DNA of 64,000 bases. It comes from Lachnospiraceae bacterium (GTDB lineage: Bacteria > Bacillota_A > Clostridia > Lachnospirales > Lachnospiraceae). Location: assembly GCA_024683935.1 (NCBI GenBank), contig JAIKXV010000100.1, positions 1 to 64,000 of the forward strand. The letters run 5' to 3'. The position numbers and the translations under genes were made by a program. Shown in pieces: positions 35,860-43,416 of this stretch. The stretch's first letter is position 1. Every line of letters starts with the position of its first letter. The notes below the pieces were generated by a model. It searched no databases and was not told where the DNA came from. It saw only the letters and a program-made list of their open reading frames with translations.

Positions 35860-38043
35860 CTATATATCCACCCGCTGTCTCGCCACGAGTTCCGCAAAGA
35901 CCCCATTTTTCTCTATAAGTTCATCATAGGTTCCATCTTCTGCTATATTTCCGTCATCAAATACCAGGATCCTGTCACACTGTCTGATCGTTGACAGCCT
36001 GTGGGCAATTACGATACGTGTACAGTTCATTTTGTCCAAAGCTTCGGAAACCCTTTTCTGCGTGATATTATCAAGGGCTGAGGTAGCTTCGTCCAGTATA
36101 AGTATCTTCGGTTTCGGCGCCACGGCTCTCGCGATCATCAGTCTCTGCTTCTGTCCGCCTGAAATACCCCCGCTGCCCTCTGAGATGACCGTATTCATCC
36201 CCATCGGCATATTCCTGATATCTTCGTCGATCCCTGCGATCTCTGCCGCAGCCCAGGCGTCCTCCATTTTAAGCCCCGGAGAAGCGATGACGATATTTGA
36301 GAAAATATCCCCCTGGAAAAGCTTCCCGTTCTGGGTGACGACCCCGATATGCTTTCTTAAGGACCTCAGGTCTACGGACTCTATATCCTTACCATCATAA
36401 TAGATGCCGCCCTTTTCCGGCTTTTCAAATCCGAGGAGCAGCCTTACAAAGGTGGATTTTCCGCAGCCGGTCTTTCCTACAATGGCGATATACTGTTTCG
36501 GCTTTATCTTCAATGAGAGATCCTTTAATACGTAAGGAGAATTATCATCATACCTGAAGCTTAAATGGTTTATCTCCACTCCTCCCGATATCCTGTTCAG
36601 TATCTCCTTATTTTCCGATATCTCCGGCTCCGCCCTGAGGATCGGCTCCGCCATTTCAAATACCGGCCTTATCCTGGCGGCTGTAAGGGCTATTGAGAAC
36701 AGGGACATAAAGGCCCCCATCACCATTCCGTATGCGGTATTAAAGGCATAGTAAAGCGCAGGGGTAAGACCCGTCACGATCGCCGCATTGTACATCACGA
36801 TGGTTCCGATAAGGGTTATCGCTGTGCTGATCACCCCGTTGATCTTCAGGAAAAGCGGCGGATTGTAATTCAGCTCCGCTTCCCCGGAGTACATATCTCC
36901 CCATTTTGAAAAGGCCCTCATCTCCGCACCCGTGACCTTTATCTTCTGTATGCCGGAAACAAGGGCATAGCTTAGGCCGTTTTCCTTTGAACTTATCAGC
37001 ATGCGCTTTTTTGAGATCCGCATCTCAATAAGGGACGAAATGAGGAAAAATAAGACCGTGACCAGTATAACGGAAAGAGCCGGCAGAGTGAGTCCCGGCG
37101 CAAAAGCAAAGATCTGCGTGATATATACAAGGGAAAAGAGCGAGGTGAGCCCCGTATTTAACACAACTGAAACCATTGAGCTGCAGAGGGAATTCACATA
37201 GGACGCCCTGCTTGAAAGCTCTCCCGATGAATAGTCCTTGAAAAATGAAGCCGGGAGCGATAAAAGGCGCATCATGGTGGCTGCCTCGACAGAAATGCTG
37301 AGCTTCGTGTCTATACGGGCAGTGATCAGGTTTTTGACTGAAGACAGCATGGCTGAACTCAAAAATACGCTTATCAGAAATACTCCCGTGGAAAGAAGCA
37401 GCGAGATACTGCCGCTGCCAGCCACAGTATCAAAGAGATAGAAATTAATCCTGGGTATCAGCATACCGATCAGTGTCACTGCCAGGGTTGAAAGCACGGC
37501 CATTATATAGTCCGAGGGTTCCAGAATGCCTATTATATAACGCACAAGATCCTGTATTGACAGTTTTCTCAAGGGAAAGGGTCGATAAAACACGAAGGCT
37601 TCCTTCATAAAAAGCTCTTCTTCCCTGTCCGTCACATGCCTGTAAGCCTTTGCTTCCGGATCATAAAACCTGTATCCCGACAATCTGTCCGGTATCAGGG
37701 CAACGGGAGCTTCATCCTTATTGAAAAAGCCCAGCATCAGACCGCAGGCATCCTTCCTCCAGCCCTTTTTCAGCTTCACATCCCTGAACATTATGCCGGA
37801 GGGACGAAGGGCATACTCCAGTCTGTCCTCCAGGGTCTCCAGCCTGTCCGGGATATCATCCGGGCTGACCTTCAGGAGCATGAGGATGTCCTCAAATCCT
37901 CCGTTTCCCTCGTTTCCGTGCGAAATCAGACCTCCCCTGCCCTCTCCTGTTACGGCAGAAGCGATCCTTTTTATCGTCCGGGTAAAGCTTTCCCGATCCT
38001 TTCTTTTTCTGTTTCTTATCTGTTCGTCAAACCAGCCAGCCAT
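35860..38043 (-). CDS. NHLM-type exporter ABC protein (no peptidase domain)
   Basis: 727 residues. An N-terminal domain of about 190 residues without a C39 peptidase signature is followed by six membrane segments (about 195-440) and a C-terminal ABC domain: VGKTGCGKSTFVRLLLG, SGGISGGQKQRLMIARAV and ILILDEATSALD. This architecture corresponds to the partner ATP-binding protein of NHLM (nitrile hydratase leader microcin) bacteriocin exporters. Its start shares the stop of the peptidase partner (1-bp overlap). It probably forms a heterodimer with that protein in the cytoplasmic membrane. Confidence 0.9.
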   Translation of the reverse strand: MAGWFDEQIRNRKRKDRESFTRTIKRIASAVTGEGRGGLISHGNEGNGGFEDILMLLKVSPDDIPDRLETLEDRLEYALRPSGIMFRDVKLKKGWRKDACGLMLGFFNKDEAPVALIPDRLSGYRFYDPEAKAYRHVTDREEELFMKEAFVFYRPFPLRKLSIQDLVRYIIGILEPSDYIMAVLSTLAVTLIGMLIPRINFYLFDTVAGSGSISLLLSTGVFLISVFLSSAMLSSVKNLITARIDTKLSISVEAATMMRLLSLPASFFKDYSSGELSSRASYVNSLCSSMVSVVLNTGLTSLFSLVYITQIFAFAPGLTLPALSVILVTVLFFLISSLIEMRISKKRMLISSKENGLSYALVSGIQKIKVTGAEMRAFSKWGDMYSGEAELNYNPPLFLKINGVISTAITLIGTIVMYNAAIVTGLTPALYYAFNTAYGMVMGAFMSLFSIALTAARIRPVFEMAEPILRAEPEISENKEILNRISGGVEINHLSFRYDDNSPYVLKDLSLKIKPKQYIAIVGKTGCGKSTFVRLLLGFEKPEKGGIYYDGKDIESVDLRSLRKHIGVVTQNGKLFQGDIFSNIVIASPGLKMEDAWAAAEIAGIDEDIRNMPMGMNTVISEGSGGISGGQKQRLMIARAVAPKPKILILDEATSALDNITQKRVSEALDKMNCTRIVIAHRLSTIRQCDRILVFDDGNIAEDGTYDELIEKNGVFAELVARQRVDI

Positions 38044-40223
38044 TACTCATTTGAAACCAATTCTGTGTATTTTCCGCCTTTTTTGAAGAGTTCCTCGTGT
38101 GTTCCCCTTTCCACTGCTTCCCCGTGGTCCAGGACTATTATCTCATCGCAGTCCCTTATGGTACTGAGTCTGTGGGCTATAACTATGCAGGTTATCCCCC
38201 TGTCCCTTATGGCGTTTACCACCTCATATTCCGTATGTGCGTCAAGGGCCGAAGTCGCCTCGTCCAGTATCACGATAGTGGGATCCTGTGCCAGCACACG
38301 GGCTATCTCCATTCTCTGCTTCTGGCCACCCGAGAAATCATTTCCGCCTTCCCTCATTTTATGGTTATAGCCGCCCTCTCTCTGGATGATATCATTATGG
38401 ATCTTCGCATCCCTTGCCGCTATCACCACTTCAAAGTCCTTTATCGTATCGTCCCACATGCGGATATTTGCGGAAATACTGTCTTCAAACATGATGATAT
38501 CCTGATCCACAACCGCTACGGATCCTGCAAATACGCTTCCGTCTATTTCCGTTACGGCCTTTCCGTCAAAAAGTATTTCCCCTTCCCATGGCTGATACAG
38601 ACCGGAAATAAGCTTCGACAGCGTAGATTTCCCGCAGCCGCTCTCGCCCACTAAGGCCACCCTGCTGCCGGGCTTTAAGGACAGGCTGAAATCCTTTATC
38701 AAAGGCTCGGAAAGCCTGGAATAACCGAAGGTCACATTCTTTATCTCTATTTCCCCGGTAAGCTTTTTATAGCTTTCTTCACTTTCCCTATCCCTGAGGC
38801 TGCTCTTAATATCCTCAGGATACTCCATCACATCCTCTATCCGCTCCATATCGACCTTCAGCTCCTGTATGGTCTGTCCCGCGGAAATGAAGGCGGTGGC
38901 CGGAGCGGTAAATGCAGCTAAAAACCCCTGGAAAGCAGTCAGCATACCTATGGTAAAGCTTCCGCTCATCATCAGATAAATACCGAGAAGCTGGATAACA
39001 GAGCCTGTTATAACGGATACCACTCCGGGAATGCTGCCGAGATACTGGTTTAGTTTTAAAAACCTGACCTTCTGGGTATTTACGCTGGCCTGAAATCCGG
39101 CCCATCTGCGGAAAAAACCTTCCTCCGCACCGCTGGATTTGATAGTCTCTATCATCTCTATACCCGATAAGGTACAGCTTGAAAGCCTGCCCGAATCCCG
39201 CATACCTATCCTTGACAGATTGACTCTTTCCCGGGAAATAATCCTTGATATAAAAAGATTGATGACAATGGATGAAACGCCGACAAGTGTTAACAGAATA
39301 CTGTTTTTCAGCATCACAAAGAGATAGAAAAACATCATGAATGCATTTAACACAAGGGGAGCAAAGGTATTTATCAGATTATTTGATATGGAAGCATTTC
39401 CGGCTCTCCTTAAAAGAATATCCCCCGCATATCTCTGGGAAAAGAATTCCATCGGGAGATTCAGTATCTTCCACATATAGGAGGAATTGCCCTGGATCGC
39501 CATTTTTCCTTCTATTTTTATCGAATACAGGGCCTGCATAAGTCCGGCAACGATCTGTAAAAAGGCAAAGGCCGACATCAGTGTGATAAACGGAATATAC
39601 CAGCCGGGATCCTTGTTTGTAAGGATCCGGTCTAAAAAGACTTTTGAAAAAACGGGATTTATGATGCCGAAAAGTGATGAGATGATCGTGGTAAGCGCCA
39701 CAAAGGCTATGGCCGCACCGCAGCCCTTTAGCCGCTTTCCCGCATATTCCATGGCTGAACCGGGCTTTCCGTCCGGCACAAAGTCTGCCGTTGGGGAAAA
39801 CAGCATGCAGATCCCGGTGAATTTTTCGTCAAATTCCTCCATGGACAGAGTATAGGTGCCTCTTGCGGGATCATTGATAAAAACCTTATCCTTCTTAAAG
39901 CCGTTCACCACCACGAAGTGGTTGAATTCCCAGTGCACTATGCAGGGGAAGGTACCGTTTTCCTTCAGATAATCCGGTTCATACCTGTAGCCCTTAGCTT
40001 CGAGACCGTAATTCCTTGCAGCCTTAAGGATATTCCTTCCGTTGGAACCGTCACGGGATATTCCGCAGTCCAGACGCATCTTTTCCAGCGGCACCCATTT
40101 CCCGTAATACGCAAGTATCATGGCAAGAGCGGCAGCCCCGCACTCCAGAGCTTCCATCTGCATGATGAAGGGGACTTTTGCCACTCCTCCGGCAAGCGGT
40201 TTTTTTACATTGGGATCAGCCAT
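38043..40223 (-). CDS. NHLM-type C39 peptidase-containing ABC exporter
   Basis: 726 residues. The N-terminal C39 peptidase has Cys28 in MQMEALECGAAALAM, His102 in WEFNHFVVVNG and Asp118 in FINDPARG, the catalytic triad that cuts after double glycine. Six membrane segments follow (about 160-420), then the ABC domain: VALVGESGCGKSTLSKL, NDFSGGQKQRMEIARVL and IVILDEATSALD. It exports and trims leader peptides. The divergent peptide gene at 40418 carries exactly such a leader. A promoter is suggested at 40266-40295. No HlyD-like adaptor gene is adjacent. Confidence 0.93.
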   Translation of the reverse strand: MADPNVKKPLAGGVAKVPFIMQMEALECGAAALAMILAYYGKWVPLEKMRLDCGISRDGSNGRNILKAARNYGLEAKGYRYEPDYLKENGTFPCIVHWEFNHFVVVNGFKKDKVFINDPARGTYTLSMEEFDEKFTGICMLFSPTADFVPDGKPGSAMEYAGKRLKGCGAAIAFVALTTIISSLFGIINPVFSKVFLDRILTNKDPGWYIPFITLMSAFAFLQIVAGLMQALYSIKIEGKMAIQGNSSYMWKILNLPMEFFSQRYAGDILLRRAGNASISNNLINTFAPLVLNAFMMFFYLFVMLKNSILLTLVGVSSIVINLFISRIISRERVNLSRIGMRDSGRLSSCTLSGIEMIETIKSSGAEEGFFRRWAGFQASVNTQKVRFLKLNQYLGSIPGVVSVITGSVIQLLGIYLMMSGSFTIGMLTAFQGFLAAFTAPATAFISAGQTIQELKVDMERIEDVMEYPEDIKSSLRDRESEESYKKLTGEIEIKNVTFGYSRLSEPLIKDFSLSLKPGSRVALVGESGCGKSTLSKLISGLYQPWEGEILFDGKAVTEIDGSVFAGSVAVVDQDIIMFEDSISANIRMWDDTIKDFEVVIAARDAKIHNDIIQREGGYNHKMREGGNDFSGGQKQRMEIARVLAQDPTIVILDEATSALDAHTEYEVVNAIRDRGITCIVIAHRLSTIRDCDEIIVLDHGEAVERGTHEELFKKGGKYTELVSNE

Positions 40224-40265
40224 ATCGTTCCTTTTTAGGTAATAATACGATGGTTCTTCCTATGT

Positions 40266-40295
40266 AGGATACCATATACTTTTATGCCGTGTCGA
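40266..40295 (-). promoter_or_regulatory. promoter of the exporter-HPt-LytTR operon
   Basis: On the minus strand an extended -10 (TGGTATCCT) lies 18 bp from a TCGACA box, about 45 bp before the exporter start. It is weaker than the divergent peptide promoter and so could need an activator. Confidence 0.45.
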
Positions 40296-40316
40296 TGGAT
40301 TGCAGGCGGGGTATTT

Positions 40317-40325
40317 ACCGTTTAT
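40317..40325 (+). promoter_or_regulatory. candidate LytTR binding half-site
   Basis: ACCGTTTAT fits the general LytTR half-site pattern (A/T, A/C, A/C, GTT, any, A/G, T/G). A one-mismatch copy in the opposite sense (ACGGTTAAT) is at 40372-40380. The copies are not spaced as the usual direct repeat, so this is tentative. It lies between the two divergent promoters. Confidence 0.3.
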
Positions 40326-40355
40326 GTACGAAAAACGACCGAATTCACAAAGAAT

Positions 40356-40385
40356 TTGCCTTACCTCCCGGATTAACCGTATAAT
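40356..40385 (+). promoter_or_regulatory. sigma-A promoter of the leader-peptide gene
   Basis: TTGCCT and a perfect TATAAT are 18 bp apart, 33 bp before the ATG. AGGAGG at 40405-40410 lies seven bases before the start, an optimal ribosome binding site, so strong expression is expected. Confidence 0.75.
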
Positions 40386-40417
40386 TAGGCATAAAGGAAA
40401 GAAAAGGAGGTATCAAC

Positions 40418-40735
40418 ATGAAAGACAACGAATACACCTTATTCATCAAAAAATTCAAGGAAGGCCATGATATCAACACAGCGCTGAGCGATGAAGATAT
40501 GGAGAGGGCTACCGGCGGTGTGGGCGGTGCCAACGAGGCCACCTGTCCCCAGTGCGGAAAGCCGATGAAAGTCGTGAACAATTCCTATGGTGATAACTAC
40601 TGGACATGCGAATCCTGTGCAATAGACCAGTTTTTCTCAGATGCAGAATATATTGAGGTCCTCAAGGCAGCTGAAGCTGCAGGACAGACCCAGGGACTGG
40701 TTTATCCCGTCTGGTGGAAACAGGTAAACCACTGA
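40418..40735 (+). CDS. double-glycine leader peptide with four-cysteine core (putative exported peptide)
   Basis: 105 residues. Residues 23-34, LSDEDMERATGG, match the classic leader LSxxELxxIxGG position by position; C39 cleavage after Gly34 would release a 71-residue core. The core has C43-P-Q-C46 and C64-E-S-C67, a zinc-ribbon or two-disulfide arrangement, and an aromatic tail (YPVWWKQVNH). Upstream of the leader is a charged helix. It is divergent from, and presumably exported by, the C39/NHLM ABC pair. It could be a bacteriocin, a signal or another secreted small protein. No modifying enzyme is near, so the core may stay unmodified. Confidence 0.88.
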   Translation: MKDNEYTLFIKKFKEGHDINTALSDEDMERATGGVGGANEATCPQCGKPMKVVNNSYGDNYWTCESCAIDQFFSDAEYIEVLKAAEAAGQTQGLVYPVWWKQVNH

Positions 40736-40754
40736 CCGGCCATCCTATGACTTA

Positions 40755-41702
40755 CTACACAGCCACAGGGAATTTAAAGTCGAATTCACTGTATTTATAA
40801 CCGGGAAGTGAAAAATCGTCCTTTGTGAAGTCATAGAAATCGTGAATATCGGGATTTATCTGTAACTTGGGCGCGTCATGCTGCGGGTTCTTAATAAGCT
40901 CCTTTACAGGCTCTATATGCCTGTCGTACAGGTGGCAGTTTGCTATCACATGCACCAGTTCTCCCGGCTCAAAGCCGTAGGCTGACGCGAAAGCGTACAC
41001 AAGGAGCGCAGCCTGCACCGTATTCCAGGAATTGGCAACCGCCATATCCTGGGAACGCTGGTTCAGCATACCGTTTAAGCGGCCGTCCATCACATTAAAG
41101 GTCATGGAATATGCGCAGGGCGCAAGAGCCATCTCCGACAGATCCTGAGGGATGTACATCATGCTCATTATCCGTCTGGATCCCGGATCATTGACCAGCT
41201 GGTATATTATCCTGTCGGTCTGATCCAGGGTCCAGATGCCTTTTTCTGACTTTTTCGAGATCTGACCTCTCTTCTCCGAAACATACTCGCTGTCATCAGC
41301 CCTGAATCTTCCGCCGGGAAAGGCTTTCTCCAGCCCCTCCTTTGTCACATCCTTATATTCGCTGCGGACACTCATCTGATAGCCGTAGGCTTTTCCTATG
41401 GAGCCCTTTTCATCTGCCCAGGCATCCCACACATGGGAGGATAATTCGTTTACGTTATTGGACTTTTTCTGCCATATCCAGAAGATCTCATCTAAAGCGG
41501 ATTTCCAGAAGGTCCGCTTTAAGGTCATTATCGGAAACTCTTTGGAGAGATCATATCTGTCAACAGCACCGAATACTGCCAGGGTATGGGCGGGACTGTT
41601 GTCATCCTCCCATCTGGGACGGACTTCCATATTCTCATCGCTTATCCCGTTTTCCAGTATATTATTTATATTATCTATAAAAAGCCTGTCCGCTGCACTC
41701 AT
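40755..41702 (-). CDS. thyA: thymidylate synthase
   Basis: 315 residues. It converts dUMP to dTMP with methylenetetrahydrofolate. The nucleophilic Cys is in MALAPCAYSMTFNV; the residue after it is Ala, not the His of most ThyA proteins. NQRSQDMAVANSWN carries the Arg, Ser and Asp that bind dUMP. About 30 extra residues lie near 130-160 (SEYVSEKRGQISKK), making it longer than the 264-residue E. coli enzyme. It overlaps the Cof-type gene by 4 bp and is convergent with the peptide gene. Confidence 0.93.
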   Translation of the reverse strand: MSAADRLFIDNINNILENGISDENMEVRPRWEDDNSPAHTLAVFGAVDRYDLSKEFPIMTLKRTFWKSALDEIFWIWQKKSNNVNELSSHVWDAWADEKGSIGKAYGYQMSVRSEYKDVTKEGLEKAFPGGRFRADDSEYVSEKRGQISKKSEKGIWTLDQTDRIIYQLVNDPGSRRIMSMMYIPQDLSEMALAPCAYSMTFNVMDGRLNGMLNQRSQDMAVANSWNTVQAALLVYAFASAYGFEPGELVHVIANCHLYDRHIEPVKELIKNPQHDAPKLQINPDIHDFYDFTKDDFSLPGYKYSEFDFKFPVAV

Positions 41703-42526
41703 TCAAAATTCTCCTTTATTATCTCCGCTATCGCGCCGTTATTATGGTCGTTAATAGTCACCCTGTCGGCTGCCGCCTTAACTTCTTCTCTCGCATTGCT
41801 GACTGCATAACCTGTTCCCGCAGCCTCTATCATGGAGATATCATTCGCCTCGTCTCCCGCTGCCACGGTGTCCTTTATTTCAACTCCCGCATATTCCGCA
41901 AGAAACTTAAGCGCACCTGCCTTTGTAGTGTCCTTCCTGCCGAATTCCAGAAGCCTGTCGCTGGAAAAAAGGCAGAAGAGCCGGTCATCTATCAGCGGTT
42001 CTATATGTGTTTTAAACCGTTCCAGCTTCGGTCTGTCATGTAAAGCCGCACACACCACCTTCAGGGGCGGTTCCGGAAGATACGCCATCAGAGTATCCAG
42101 ATCCTCAATGATATAAGGAGTCAGTACCTTGCCATCGGAATAACTTTTGAGGATATCGGTATCATGAAGGGCCACCACATGTTCCTTCGTATAGGTCTGG
42201 CAGTGAACATTCTGCTTTTCCGCCTCTTCAAAGATAAACCTGGTATCCTCATAGGAAACCGGATCCTTAAAGATCGTGATCCACTCTCCGCCCTGAAATG
42301 CGCTGATAAGGGATCCGTTGTAGCTTGCGATAAAGACCCCTTCTCTTTCCAGACCGTATTTTACCGCCAGCGGAAGGGTGTCCTCAAAAGGTCTCCCGGT
42401 CACAAATGCAAAACAGTGTCCGTTGTCTAAGAGCTTTTTTATCGCTTTCAGATTATCATCGCTTATGGATTTATCGATGGATAAAAGTGTAAGATCCAGA
42501 TCAGTTAGTAGAAAACGTTTTCTCAT
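41699..42526 (-). CDS. Cof-type HAD-superfamily phosphatase
   Basis: 275 residues. The HAD nucleophile motif is DLDLT (residues 8-12), with VTGRP and the metal site GDEANDISMI. The cap is the C2 type of Cof proteins. These dephosphorylate sugar phosphates, FMN or pyridoxal phosphate; the substrate here is unknown. It overlaps both neighbours by 4 bp in the ABC-F-PHP-Cof-thyA operon. Confidence 0.9.
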   Translation of the reverse strand: MRKRFLLTDLDLTLLSIDKSISDDNLKAIKKLLDNGHCFAFVTGRPFEDTLPLAVKYGLEREGVFIASYNGSLISAFQGGEWITIFKDPVSYEDTRFIFEEAEKQNVHCQTYTKEHVVALHDTDILKSYSDGKVLTPYIIEDLDTLMAYLPEPPLKVVCAALHDRPKLERFKTHIEPLIDDRLFCLFSSDRLLEFGRKDTTKAGALKFLAEYAGVEIKDTVAAGDEANDISMIEAAGTGYAVSNAREEVKAAADRVTINDHNNGAIAEIIKENFE

Positions 42527-43416
42527 AGTGAATTCCGGTATTCCAGCAGCTTCTCATAGACTTCATACGGCACATGGAGACTGCCCTTCCCGACTCCCAG
42601 GTCTATGTCCTTTTTATTTCCGCCGTGGAAATCCGATCCTCCGGACTCCAGCAGATCAAACTTTTCCGCCACGTGGATCATCTGCCTCGTGTCGGAAGAA
42701 GTATAGGTGCTGTATCTGGTTTCCATGCCCTTTAGTCCCGCAGCCTTCAGATCGGATATTAGTTTACATAACTTTTCCATTGACATGCCGTAGAGCAGCG
42801 GATGGGCCAGAACCGGAATGCCCTTTGCCTTGCTTATTAGCTCTACTCCGTCAAAGGGTGTCACCTTCTCCCTGGGGATGAAATAGGGCTTGCCGTCTCC
42901 GATATAACGGACAAATGCTTCTTCCATCGAGCTGATGGCTCCGTGATCCAGCATATAGCGCGCATAATGTGCTCTGGTGATCACCGATCCCGGAAAGGCT
43001 GCTTTCAACTTCTCATAGCTGATGTCCAGGCCGATACCCTCATGCAGCGCCCTGCACATCTTTTCATTCCTTAAATCCCTGGCGTCCTTAAATCTCTGCA
43101 GATAGTTATTTAACTCCGGCTGATCCGTATCAATAAAAAGGCCCACGATATGAATATCATGGCCGTCAAGATCTGTTGAAAGCTCCACGCCGTCAACTAT
43201 CTCCGGCGCATTATCGGTACGGGATGCGGCTTCATGTATCTCCTTTAACCCGTCAATGGAATCATGGTCGGTCAGAGCCATGGCTCTTAAACCCTTTTTT
43301 ACCGCATAACTGACAAGTTCTGACGGCGTAAATGTGCCGTCAGACCTGTTGGAATGGACATGGAGATCCACGCCCCTGTTATCTGTTATCCCATCCCGGA
43401 TATTACCTTCGATCAT
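42523..43416 (-). CDS. PHP-domain phosphoesterase, RNase AM-like
   Basis: 297 residues. VDLHVHSNRSDGTFTPSELV carries the HxH metal ligands and typical SDGT of the YciV/RNase AM branch, with ALTDHDSIDGL and SGGSDFHGGN as later ligands. These enzymes cleave nucleoside 3',5'-bisphosphates and short RNA 5' ends. The specific activity is inferred. It starts at the base where the ABC-F gene ends. Confidence 0.88.
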   Translation of the reverse strand: MIEGNIRDGITDNRGVDLHVHSNRSDGTFTPSELVSYAVKKGLRAMALTDHDSIDGLKEIHEAASRTDNAPEIVDGVELSTDLDGHDIHIVGLFIDTDQPELNNYLQRFKDARDLRNEKMCRALHEGIGLDISYEKLKAAFPGSVITRAHYARYMLDHGAISSMEEAFVRYIGDGKPYFIPREKVTPFDGVELISKAKGIPVLAHPLLYGMSMEKLCKLISDLKAAGLKGMETRYSTYTSSDTRQMIHVAEKFDLLESGGSDFHGGNKKDIDLGVGKGSLHVPYEVYEKLLEYRNSL

